A stretch of 13,817 nucleotides of DNA. It comes from Marine Group II euryarchaeote MED-G33 (GTDB lineage Archaea; Thermoplasmatota; Poseidoniia; Poseidoniales; Thalassarchaeaceae). This document shows, piece after piece, positions 6,203 to 13,727 of the stretch. The notes under the pieces are model-generated. The model was not told the DNA's origin. It was given only the letters and a program-made list of their open reading frames with translations, and did no database searches. The stretch's first letter is position 1. Every line of letters starts with the position of its first letter. The DNA is taken from positions 1-13,817 of the forward strand of contig CATISE010000064.1 in assembly GCA_949538655.1 (NCBI GenBank). Direction: 5' to 3'. Position numbers and translations under genes: made by a program.

Positions 6203-7681
6203 TTATTCGTCATCACAAGGATGACGGAGAATGAGATTTCGAGCCGCCCAAACTTCGTCGACACGTTTGACAGGGGTATCATGGGGGGCTGTCTTGACAA
6301 GTTCAGGGTCTTCTGTAAGAATGTGCAGGAAATCATCAGCAAACTGATCGATGGCTTCCTTGCTCTCCGTTTCAGTTGGTTCGAACATCAAACATTCAGG
6401 GACAATCATGGGGAAATACAGAGTTGGCGCCATGTAACCAAAATCGAGCAAACGTTTGGCGATATCTTTCCCAGTCACCCCAGTCGCATCTTTGACTGGC
6501 GTCATGCTAAGTGTAAATTCATGCTTGACGACATCGGCAGGAGCACCATCGCATGGCATCGCATGGATGGAATCCCGAACTTCCTTGCTGGGGTTCATGA
6601 TTCGATGACGTAGATAATTTGCATTGAGAACTGCATGCTCACTCATCTTCTCCAAATCTCGACCATAACGTCGATAGAAGGCCCAAGCACGAACGGTTGC
6701 ACCTGAATTGCCATGCCACTGCTGAACTTTTCCAATCGTTTTGGGTGGTTCATACCAATCAAACCAAGTCTCACCTTCTTCATCTTCTTCAGCAATCACG
6801 AGAGGGGAGGGGAGATAATCTGAGAGATGTGACTTGACACCGATGGGTCCCGCGCCGGGTCCGCCGCCTCCATGAGGCTGACTGAAGGTTTTGTGCAGAT
6901 TGTAGTGAACGGCATCAAAACCCATCAAACCAGGGTTGGTTTTACCGAGAATCGCGTTGAAATTTGCGCCATCATAGTACATCTGTCCACCTGCCTCATG
7001 GACAATTTCTGCTGCTTCAGCGATCTCAGGCTCGAAAAGACCGAGTGTGCTGGGATTGGTGATCATCATGGCAGCGGTATCATCACCGACGACAGCTCGA
7101 AGTGCATCCAAATCAAGTTGGCCATTGTCGAGAGATGGAATTTCAATAATCTCGTACCCACACATTGCTGCACTCGCCGGATTCGTACCATGTGCACTGT
7201 CCGGTACGATGACTTTGTCGCGGTTTTCTTGACCGATATCTCGATGATATTCTTGAACACAACGCATTGCAGTAAACTCTCCCTGCGCACCTGCAACGGG
7301 TTGCAGAGTCACAGTATCCATTCCTGCACAGTGTGCAAGCATCTCTTGCATCTCATGGAAAATCGCCATCATTCCTTGCAAATGGGATGCGGGTGAAAGT
7401 GCATGCAAGTCGTTCATGCCTGGCATCTGAACAATCCGTTCGTTCACACGCGGATTGTGTTTCATCGTACACGACCCTAGTGGGTAAAATCCAGAATCAA
7501 TACCATGACTTCGTGTTGAAAGCCAGGTATAGTGACGTACGATTTCCGGCTCAGATGCCCGGGGCCAACGTGGAAGTTTGCTGCGTTGTAAAGCGGCAGG
7601 AATCGTAAATTCGTCCGATATAGGATCAGGTTGTGCATAACCTGCATCTTGGGCGCCATTGAAGGCGAATAGGTCACTCAT
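6203..7681 (-). CDS. gcvPB: Glycine dehydrogenase (decarboxylating) subunit 2, P-protein beta subunit
   Basis: This is the PLP-binding half of the two-subunit P-protein of the glycine cleavage system. It decarboxylates glycine and passes the aminomethyl group to lipoylated H-protein. It is 492 residues, normal for the family. Recognisable segments: STRSHGIDSGFYPLGSCTMK near the N-terminus, LQPVAGAQGE, PDSAHGTNPASAAM, YYDGANFNAILG, and the PLP site HYNLHKTFSQPHGGGGPG with the Schiff-base Lys264. The C-terminal domain (GYMAPTLYFPMIVPE) is intact. The ATG at 7681 is chosen because it overlaps the gcvPA stop as ATGA and has a strong GGAGGG ribosome binding site. A start 18 bases upstream in the same frame lacks this support. 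gcvT, gcvH and lpd are not in the window. Confidence 0.97.
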   Translation of the reverse strand: MSDLFAFNGAQDAGYAQPDPISDEFTIPAALQRSKLPRWPRASEPEIVRHYTWLSTRSHGIDSGFYPLGSCTMKHNPRVNERIVQMPGMNDLHALSPASHLQGMMAIFHEMQEMLAHCAGMDTVTLQPVAGAQGEFTAMRCVQEYHRDIGQENRDKVIVPDSAHGTNPASAAMCGYEIIEIPSLDNGQLDLDALRAVVGDDTAAMMITNPSTLGLFEPEIAEAAEIVHEAGGQMYYDGANFNAILGKTNPGLMGFDAVHYNLHKTFSQPHGGGGPGAGPIGVKSHLSDYLPSPLVIAEEDEEGETWFDWYEPPKTIGKVQQWHGNSGATVRAWAFYRRYGRDLEKMSEHAVLNANYLRHRIMNPSKEVRDSIHAMPCDGAPADVVKHEFTLSMTPVKDATGVTGKDIAKRLLDFGYMAPTLYFPMIVPECLMFEPTETESKEAIDQFADDFLHILTEDPELVKTAPHDTPVKRVDEVWAARNLILRHPCDDE

Positions 7682-9048
7682 TCGTATCCCTCCAGCCAAT
7701 CTTGGATACCTTCAGCGAGTTCTTCGATATCCTCGATATCGATTTGGTCTGTCGCACAAACCAGTAATTCGTTTTCGCGTTCCGGCCACCATTGAGATAG
7801 ATCTAGTCCCCCAGTAATATCACATTCGTCATCGAGGAATGAAAGTAAATCTGCAGCGGGGCGTGGGAGGCGAATCGCGAATTCATTGAAGTGGTAACCA
7901 TTGGGGTGGACCAACTCGACCCCATCCAATGCCACCAGTGCACTCTTTGTTGCCGAACAAGCACCGGCATTCCGCTGAGCAAGTTTCTCTAAACCCCCTG
8001 GGCCAAGAAGGGCCATGTGCATTGCACCCATCAAAGCGATGAGGGTTTCATTGGAACAGATATTGGATGTGGCTCGATGCCTTCGGATGTGTTGTTCACG
8101 TGTGCTGAGGGTGAGGGTGAACGCTCGTTCACCATCAGAATCCTTGGACAGTCCAACGATTCTACCAGGCATTTGTCTGATGTAGGCTTCAGAGCAAGCG
8201 AAGAGGCCGTAGATCGGACCTCCTGCCGTTGGACCAATGCCGAATGGTTGACCTTCGCCAACGACGATGTCTGCACCATAATCACCAGGTGGTGCAACCA
8301 AACCAAGTGAGACGGGTTGAACGCCAACAATCAGTGCTGTATTTTCGCCGATCATTGGTTTCAATTCACACACACCGGGATCGAGTAGACCGAATGAGTT
8401 GGGTTGTTCCACGTACACAGCACAAGCACCTTCTGCAGCGCCAACAGCGGTTAGATCAATCATTCCATCATCATCGTGCGGTAGTGTCTTGACAACAATC
8501 TCCGCACCCTGCGTATAATTGTGGATAACTGACATGCGATGTGGAGGGATCAGTTCTGATACGTAGATGGTCGATTTCTGACTAGCTTTGCGTCCGTGAA
8601 CTCGGACCGCGCATGTCAACGCTTCAGCAGCAGCAGTGCTGGCATCATACATCGATACGTTCGAGACTGGTAACCCTACCAATTCTGAAACCATGGTTTG
8701 GAATTCCCACATCGCTTGAAGCATGCCTTGGCTGACTTCTGGCTGATAGGGTGTGTATGCGGTCAAGAACTCACCACGAGTGGCCAGCATCGGAACCATG
8801 GTTGGTACGTAATTGCTGTAGAGGCCCGCACCTAGGAAAGAGGGACGGCTATCCACTGAGATATTCATGCCCAACAACATTCTGGCTTCACGTAGAATTT
8901 CTTCCTCTGTCTGGGGTGGCGGTAAATCGAGAGGTTCGGAACGACGAACATGTTCTGGTATATCTGTAAACAAATCATCGATTGAAGTCATCCCCATGGC
9001 TTCCAACATCTCTGCTTCGCGTCCAAGATTGGGAAGTTGATCGACCAA
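7678..9048 (-). CDS. gcvPA: Glycine dehydrogenase (decarboxylating) subunit 1, P-protein alpha subunit
   Basis: This is the partner of GcvPB in the split P-protein, 456 residues and full length. Family landmarks: MLEAMGMTSIDDLFTDIP near the N-terminus, then FLGAGLYSNYVPTMVP, FLTAYTPYQPEVSQGMLQ, and MYDASTAAAEA. Later come YVEQPNSFGLLDP, GEGQPFGIGPTAGGPIYG, TLSTREQHIRRHRATSNICS, and NGYHFNEFAIRLP near the end. The start is a TTG, chosen because AGGTGAG lies three bases before it and because it leaves about 13 residues before MLEAMG, as is usual in the family. It is first in the minus-strand operon and divergent from the SDR-like gene, with 155 bases between start codons. The leader contains a GC-rich hairpin. 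Its stop overlaps gcvPB by four bases. Confidence 0.97.
   Translation of the reverse strand: MVDQLPNLGREAEMLEAMGMTSIDDLFTDIPEHVRRSEPLDLPPPQTEEEILREARMLLGMNISVDSRPSFLGAGLYSNYVPTMVPMLATRGEFLTAYTPYQPEVSQGMLQAMWEFQTMVSELVGLPVSNVSMYDASTAAAEALTCAVRVHGRKASQKSTIYVSELIPPHRMSVIHNYTQGAEIVVKTLPHDDDGMIDLTAVGAAEGACAVYVEQPNSFGLLDPGVCELKPMIGENTALIVGVQPVSLGLVAPPGDYGADIVVGEGQPFGIGPTAGGPIYGLFACSEAYIRQMPGRIVGLSKDSDGERAFTLTLSTREQHIRRHRATSNICSNETLIALMGAMHMALLGPGGLEKLAQRNAGACSATKSALVALDGVELVHPNGYHFNEFAIRLPRPAADLLSFLDDECDITGGLDLSQWWPERENELLVCATDQIDIEDIEELAEGIQDWLEGYE
7688..7693 (-). promoter_or_regulatory. Strong ribosome binding site of gcvPB
   Basis: GGAGGG on the minus strand lies six bases before the ATG at 7681 and inside the end of gcvPA. 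It identifies the gcvPB start. Confidence 0.75.
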
Positions 9049-9051
9049 TGA

Positions 9052-9058
9052 CTCACCT
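9052..9058 (-). promoter_or_regulatory. Ribosome binding site of gcvPA (supports the TTG start)
   Basis: AGGTGAG on the minus strand is followed by three bases and then TTG at 9048. The identical heptamer with the identical three-base spacer precedes the divergent gene at 9204. Confidence 0.65.
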
Positions 9059-9062
9059 CTGA

Positions 9063-9079
9063 GCGCCCCCTCGGGACGC
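9063..9079. promoter_or_regulatory. GC-rich hairpin in the gcvPA leader
   Basis: On the plus strand GCG-C-CCC / CTC loop / GGG-A-CGC forms a 17-base stem-loop with one C-A mismatch. It lies 15-31 bases upstream of the gcvPA TTG. A weak TATA-like GAATAG lies near 9107-9112 on the minus strand, so the hairpin would fall in the 5' leader or near the initiation site. It could be an operator or an RNA structure. Apart from this element and the two ribosome binding sites, nothing definite is visible in the 155-base divergent gap. Confidence 0.35.
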
Positions 9080-9193
9080 CTTTACGCACCCGCCTCTCAA
9101 CAAACGGCTATTCAAGTTTCGTAGGATGGGGCGTGGTTTTGTAAAGGGAAATGTGCCGTCAACATCATACCCTATGAGCGAGAGGGATTTGAC

Positions 9194-9200
9194 AGGTGAG
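9194..9200 (+). promoter_or_regulatory. Ribosome binding site that sets the SDR-like gene start
   Basis: AGGTGAG precedes the ATG at 9204 by three bases. It favours this start over the in-frame ATGs at 9126 and 9174, which would add 26 or 10 residues of non-family sequence before the Rossmann beta strand MKVAISG. Confidence 0.65.
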
Positions 9201-9203
9201 CAC

Positions 9204-10049
9204 ATGAAGGTGGCAATCAGTGGACAGGATGACTTTGTTCAACCCTATCTTGAAGCCGCTCTAGGCGATAATCTGGTTCAAATCACACCTGAAATTTTGA
9301 ATGAAAAAATGCATCTTGATGTATTACTCACGTCCTGTGATGCTGTTGTATTGATGAATGCACATCCACCACAATCTGGGGCTGGCCGTGATGATCGTAC
9401 AGCCCTCCTTGGGATGAGGGATTCAGCCCGACCGATTCTAGAGGCGGTTGAGCGGCATGGTAGTCTGCACCTGGTTCTAATTGGGACATTGCGCGTTCAC
9501 CCTCGACCAGGACCTCAAGATCCGTATTACTCAAGTCAGGTTTCAGTGGTCCCCAGAGATATTGCAGCTGAAGGACAACTTTGGGTCGAAGAAAGAGCGA
9601 TTGAACATGCTACTGAAGATGCTCCAGTCAGTGTCCTACGATGCTCCAATGTCCAAGGCGTTCGCATGAACTCCGATGAAGGAAATGGAATCCTTCACCA
9701 ATTTGCACGCGACTCGATTTTTGGTTGGTTGAGTGTCCCTGGTGACGGAACTCAAGTGAAAGATTTCGTTCACATCTCAGATGTGATTGAAGTCGTCATG
9801 CACATTCTACAAAACCCTCCACCTACAAGAGAAACTCTCTGTATTGGTACAGGGGAAGGGGCGCTGATGAGTGATGTCGCAGCCATCTACCAAGAGAGAA
9901 CTGGATCAGATCCACAATTTGGAAACGATGATTCACATGAGGTTTGGGGAATTGTCGACGCTTGGGAAATCGAGCAACGTTGTGGATTCAAACCCTCGGT
10001 TACACCCGCACAAATGATTGATGAGGCGTTCAAAAACGCCGGTGTCTAA
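9204..10049 (+). CDS. NAD-dependent epimerase/dehydratase-fold (extended SDR) protein, probably atypical
   Basis: The protein is 281 residues. The fold is indicated by the first strand MKVAISG, CDAVVLMNAH at strand 4, HLVLIGTLRVH at strand 5, SVLRCSNVQGVR (family LRxxNVYGxR), and GDGTQVKDFVHISDVIEVVM (family GxGxQxRDFxHVxDVA). ETLCIGTGEGALMSDV and a C-terminal FKPSVTPAQMIDEAF follow, typical of sugar-nucleotide epimerases and dehydratases. However, the N-terminal GxxGxxG is replaced by SGQDDFVQ, and the region where YxxxK is expected reads VPRDIAAEGQLWVEE without Tyr or Lys. It may be a non-catalytic or differently binding member, so substrate and reaction cannot be assigned. It is a single gene, divergent from gcvPA, and its TAA abuts the stop of the convergent giant gene. 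Confidence 0.85.
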   Translation: MKVAISGQDDFVQPYLEAALGDNLVQITPEILNEKMHLDVLLTSCDAVVLMNAHPPQSGAGRDDRTALLGMRDSARPILEAVERHGSLHLVLIGTLRVHPRPGPQDPYYSSQVSVVPRDIAAEGQLWVEERAIEHATEDAPVSVLRCSNVQGVRMNSDEGNGILHQFARDSIFGWLSVPGDGTQVKDFVHISDVIEVVMHILQNPPPTRETLCIGTGEGALMSDVAAIYQERTGSDPQFGNDDSHEVWGIVDAWEIEQRCGFKPSVTPAQMIDEAFKNAGV

Positions 10050-13000
10050 TCAATTGATTCGGATGAATGACGAATCTACCTGCATCTGCCAGTTGCTTCC
10101 ATCTGGTGCGTTGTAAATGGTTTCACCCATCGCACCTGTGGAATAACTTCCTCCACCTGGTAACTGAGTGTAATCAGGTATCACTTGTGGAGCCGCAACT
10201 GCTGGGGCTGCTGCATATCCCATTGGAGCCGCATGTGGATCCATGAACATGGAATCACCTGCAGCAACGGATTGATCACCACGACGCAATACCAGCATTG
10301 TGGCCATGACTGCGATACCGATGAACAACACAGTCCCGAGGATAATCCAAACCAAATTTTTCTGTAGAACTGCGCTGGTATCACCCAAATTAACGCGCTC
10401 ATCGAGAGAGCAACCTGCATATTCACCATCGGTTTGGACCTCTTCACCAGATGGTGTGTCGGGACACTGGTCGACATCTGACATGACGCCGTCCGCATCT
10501 TCATCGCGCTGACTTGCTGCACATCCAATCAGTTCAGGACTCGCATCCAAGACGGATTCTCCATCGGGTGTGTTCAGACATTGATCGAGGTATAGACGGA
10601 TACCATCGGCATCTGAATCGTCATCACCGTACCAACATCCGAAGGCATCGACATCGCCGAATCCAGAGTAATTACTTCGAGTCGCAGAATCAGATGTGTC
10701 AACACATTGGTCGGGACCAAAGGGTGAGACCAAATCTCCTGCAACCCCATCTTCATCGATATCATATTCAGAGACGTGACAACCATCAACCGAGGTTTGT
10801 GTTTTGTATTCTGCAGGTGTATTTGGGCAATCATCGATGTAGAGCAGTTTACCGTCGCCATCGGAATCTGACTCGCCCGCCCAGCAACCGATTTCATCAA
10901 CATCAAACCCATGTGTATCGTTGAACATCTCACGAATCATTGCATTGGGTGTACTCTGACAATTATCGAGATGATCCCACACGCCATCCACATCGGAATC
11001 TTGTTGTGTAAACCATCCACATCCAGTGACATCTATGTCCTCGCCCAATGGGGTGTTTGGACATTGGTCAGATGAATCCAAGACGGTGTCTTGGTCATCA
11101 TCATCGTCCTCAGTCGCATCTCTGCAACCATCACGATCCCAATCATTCTCTGCAGTGGAGACCCAGTCCGTCTCCCCATTGGGGCAATTGTCGTCGACAT
11201 CCTGGAATCCATCGCCATCGTCATCGGTATCCTCGTCCATGTCTCGGCAGCCATCACCATCCATGTCTGAAATCGCATCTGAAATCCAACCAGTCATACC
11301 ACGAGGGCATGCGTCGCTCGAATCTGGAATGGTATCGCCATCATCATCATCATCCTCATCTAAATCTCTGCAACCATCACCATCGAGGTCGGTAGATGGG
11401 ACGCTTTGCCAATTGAGTTGCCAACCGAGAGGACCCGGGGAACAATTGTCGTTGTTATCGGCGACTTCATCGCCATCGTCATCATTGTCCTCTGTCGCAT
11501 CGCGGCAACCATCACCATCTCGGTCATTGCTCGCATCTGAAATCCAGTCGAGATCACCGGTCGGGCATGAGTCTAGAATTCCACCCATAGCATCCCGGTC
11601 TAGGATACCATCGTTGTCATCATCGTCATCTTCGCCACCGTCCTTGCATCCATCTCCATCGTGATCTGTGCTTGAACTAGCAGTCCAATTGTGCCAACCA
11701 CGTAGACAGTCGTCATCGACATCGTAGACGCCATCATTGTCGTCATCAGGATCTTCTTCTGAATCGTGACAACCATCACTGTCGTGATCATTGGCTGAAT
11801 TACTGGACCATTGTTGCTTGAATATTGTCCCTGTGCAAGGATCATTGACATCTTCGACGCCGTCTCCATCGTCATCTAGGTCTTCGGTTGCATCCAGACA
11901 ACCATCTTGGTCCATATCGATACTCACATCTGTTGTATCCCAATTGACTTCAGGACCATCACAATTGTCGATGTTGTTGAATTTACCATCTCCGTCCATG
12001 TCATCATCACAAACATCTCCAATGGTATCGGAATCGATGTCACTCTGATCTGCATTCGCGTCAACGGGGCAGTTATCATCACCGTCAGCCGTGCCATCGC
12101 CATCACTATCGGCGCCTACGGCCCAAACCCACATGCCGACGTCATAACCGCCATTCTCAGTGTAGTAATTGCCTGTGCCTGTGACACTGGAACTCCCGAG
12201 CGTGAGAGTGTAAGTCGAACCGGTTGCAACACCACCTCCACCGAAATCGCCCATGGTAACGATTGTACCTGTAGACATGACACCGATGGCCATTGCTGAA
12301 TCGAAATAGTCGCCATCCGTTGCTTCGGCCCACGACCAAGTGCCAGTGGTTGAGATTCCTGCGAGGAAGCCCTCGATGTATTTCGCACTCAATGTTGTTG
12401 AACCAAACGTCCCTGAACCCGTTGGCTCAATTCCAGTTCCTGCAGTATTCAGTGTTGCGAATGAACCTGCGATGACCAAGTCGCCGCCGCCCGTCATGGC
12501 AATACTGGACCCCATTTGATACGCGCCTGAGGCACCGGTAGCCCACGACCAGAGGTTGTTCGAACCTAACGCCGCAGCAAATACGGTTCGATCTTGTCCA
12601 CCATTGCTACTCGACACTTGATTCGTGCCAAAATTAGCTGTACCTATGAGTTGTCCAGTCGCATAGATTGTACCGGCATCCTCAGCCATATCCATAATCT
12701 GAACAATACCACCGGTTGCACCTGCTTGGGCCATGTCAACAGTACCACCTGAAGTGGTCATTTTGAGAACGTAGGAATCGAGTTGACCAATGGCCTGAAC
12801 GGGTTGTCCAGTACCAAAGTTTGCGGTGCCCGAGAACCAACCACAACCATACAGATTGTTTCCATTGGATTGGATACATGTGCCATAATCATCGGTTGAA
12901 CCCCCAACGGTGGTGACCCAGCTCCAGCGATTTCCTGCGACGACCTGCCCCGTGTTAATCTCTGAGAACCAAGCGTCCAATCCACCTTGCGATGACTTGG

Positions 13001-13679
13001 CCGTTGATTGGAAGTTTGCCGATGTATTGAATGACCCTACGGCGTAAACACCACCGCTTGAATCAGATGTAATATCTTCACAGGTATCGGTAAAGACACC
13101 GCCGGCTGTGATGGTCCAATCGAGTACCCCTTGCGAATTTATCTTCGAAACAAAGGCATCTTGAGAATCTTGAGTGCTTCGGTAATTTTGGTTTCCAAAC
13201 GAAATATTGCCTTGGAACCAACCACATACATAGTAATCAGAACCAACTTGCGCAGCGGCGGTTATCCCTGAAAAACCACCACCATCGTAGTTACCGTGAG
13301 TTTCGACCCATTGCCAAACACCCTGGGAATTGGACATTGCCACGAATCCCAATTGTGTTGTAGTGGAAGCACCTTGGTTCCCAAATGTCACATCGGCCAC
13401 TAGATTACCCACAGCAAGGACATTGTCATTTGAATCAACAAGAATATCGGATGGGAATACGAGGTTTGGGTTCTGAGTGTTGGCTCCTGTCGCTTGGACG
13501 GCGCTAGCAACCCATTCTGTTTGTGCTCCACGGGCACCTGCATCCAGTGCATCTAGATCTTCAGCGAGATGCAAATCTGGCTGATTGGAAAAATCAACCC
13601 CGCCAATGGGTTGGAGTAATAATGCGAAAATCACTGCGAAAAGCAGGCTGTTTGCAAGGTAGTTGGTTCGGTCAGTCAT
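10050..13679 (-). CDS. Giant secreted protein: probable seven-bladed propeller, TSP3 stalk, membrane anchor
   Basis: The protein is 1209 residues and complete. A signal peptide at ~1-28 (LANSLLFAVIFALLLQP) is followed by seven ~55-75-residue repeats (~55-520) of the form D-I...G-x-VYAVGSF...A-x-FG...W-x-W. Seven such units fit a seven-bladed beta-propeller with SBBP-like repeats. Residues ~522-1105 form an Asp-rich calcium-binding stalk: one classical TSP3 pair (DNCPVDANADQSDIDSD), seven variant units with DGDGCRDATED cores, then ordinary CPNTP units. The transmembrane helix is at ~1108-1130 (NLVWIILGTVLFIGIAVMAT), then RR and an ~80-residue Ala/Pro/Gly-rich cytoplasmic tail ending in TIYNAPDGSNW. 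The role is probably ligand or polysaccharide binding or adhesion at the cell surface, which is inference. A TATA-like box and a perfect palindrome precede the ATG, which suggests a leaderless and regulated transcript. Confidence 0.93.
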   Translation of the reverse strand: MTDRTNYLANSLLFAVIFALLLQPIGGVDFSNQPDLHLAEDLDALDAGARGAQTEWVASAVQATGANTQNPNLVFPSDILVDSNDNVLAVGNLVADVTFGNQGASTTTQLGFVAMSNSQGVWQWVETHGNYDGGGFSGITAAAQVGSDYYVCGWFQGNISFGNQNYRSTQDSQDAFVSKINSQGVLDWTITAGGVFTDTCEDITSDSSGGVYAVGSFNTSANFQSTAKSSQGGLDAWFSEINTGQVVAGNRWSWVTTVGGSTDDYGTCIQSNGNNLYGCGWFSGTANFGTGQPVQAIGQLDSYVLKMTTSGGTVDMAQAGATGGIVQIMDMAEDAGTIYATGQLIGTANFGTNQVSSSNGGQDRTVFAAALGSNNLWSWATGASGAYQMGSSIAMTGGGDLVIAGSFATLNTAGTGIEPTGSGTFGSTTLSAKYIEGFLAGISTTGTWSWAEATDGDYFDSAMAIGVMSTGTIVTMGDFGGGGVATGSTYTLTLGSSSVTGTGNYYTENGGYDVGMWVWAVGADSDGDGTADGDDNCPVDANADQSDIDSDTIGDVCDDDMDGDGKFNNIDNCDGPEVNWDTTDVSIDMDQDGCLDATEDLDDDGDGVEDVNDPCTGTIFKQQWSSNSANDHDSDGCHDSEEDPDDDNDGVYDVDDDCLRGWHNWTASSSTDHDGDGCKDGGEDDDDDNDGILDRDAMGGILDSCPTGDLDWISDASNDRDGDGCRDATEDNDDDGDEVADNNDNCSPGPLGWQLNWQSVPSTDLDGDGCRDLDEDDDDDGDTIPDSSDACPRGMTGWISDAISDMDGDGCRDMDEDTDDDGDGFQDVDDNCPNGETDWVSTAENDWDRDGCRDATEDDDDDQDTVLDSSDQCPNTPLGEDIDVTGCGWFTQQDSDVDGVWDHLDNCQSTPNAMIREMFNDTHGFDVDEIGCWAGESDSDGDGKLLYIDDCPNTPAEYKTQTSVDGCHVSEYDIDEDGVAGDLVSPFGPDQCVDTSDSATRSNYSGFGDVDAFGCWYGDDDSDADGIRLYLDQCLNTPDGESVLDASPELIGCAASQRDEDADGVMSDVDQCPDTPSGEEVQTDGEYAGCSLDERVNLGDTSAVLQKNLVWIILGTVLFIGIAVMATMLVLRRGDQSVAAGDSMFMDPHAAPMGYAAAPAVAAPQVIPDYTQLPGGGSYSTGAMGETIYNAPDGSNWQMQVDSSFIRIN
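11050..11930 (-). repeat. Seven variant TSP3 units with a DGDGC core and a W-x-S linker
   Basis: Seven units of about 40-48 residues each hold D-x-D-x-DGC-x-D-xx-ED, then a poly-acidic DDDxD calcium stretch, DxxDxC, and a linker with W-x-S or similar ending in (N/S)D. Cores are DMDQDGCLDATED, DHDSDGCHDSEED, DHDGDGCKDGGED, DRDGDGCRDATED, DLDGDGCRDLDED, DMDGDGCRDMDED and DWDRDGCRDATED. The two Cys per unit probably form disulfides. The spacing is not constant, unlike the 27-residue ladder of the other giant protein. Boundaries are approximate. Confidence 0.8.
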
Positions 13680-13681
13680 GA

Positions 13682-13699
13682 CACGCCCTATAGGGCGTG
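13682..13699. promoter_or_regulatory. Perfect 18-bp palindrome, candidate operator
   Basis: CACGCCCTATAGGGCGTG equals its own reverse complement. It ends two bases before the ATG of the giant propeller-TSP3 gene and begins right after the TATA-like box, so it covers the expected initiation region. This is the classic position for an archaeal repressor site that blocks RNA polymerase recruitment. If transcription begins upstream, it would instead form a seven-base-pair hairpin over the start codon region. Confidence 0.65.
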
Positions 13700-13707
13700 A
13701 TACTTAA
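13700..13707 (-). promoter_or_regulatory. TATA-like box of the giant propeller-TSP3 gene
   Basis: TTAAGTAT on the minus strand is centred about 24-25 bases before the ATG at 13679, which matches archaeal TATA spacing for a leaderless transcript. No ribosome binding site lies before this ATG, which agrees with leaderless initiation. It sits in a 48-base gap after the stop of the preceding minus-strand gene. Confidence 0.55.
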
Positions 13708-13727
13708 CGCTCGCCCGTTGAGGTTTT

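Noticed and set aside
6158..6613. Plus-strand open frame of 151 codons
   Set aside because: It lies opposite the 3' end of gcvPB, which has clear family sequence, and it has no domain or ribosome binding site.
7682..7699. Upstream in-frame start of gcvPB at 7699
   Set aside because: The ATG at 7681 has a GGAGGG site at six bases and a four-base overlap with the gcvPA stop. The upstream start would place that ribosome binding site inside the coding sequence.
9049..9203. Glycine riboswitch upstream of gcvPA
   Set aside because: The leader is too short for the glycine aptamer, and I see no aptamer-like core. Only a single short hairpin is present.
9126..9203. N-terminal extension of the SDR-like protein from the ATG at 9126
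   Set aside because: The extra 26 residues look unlike any family sequence, and the ATG at 9204 has an AGGTGAG site and begins directly at the first Rossmann strand.
11026..11664. Ser/Pro-rich open frame on the plus strand (212 codons)
   Set aside because: It is the antisense shadow of the Asp-rich variant TSP3 units; the Ser codons come from reversed GAT/GAC runs. There is no start signal and no recognisable domain.
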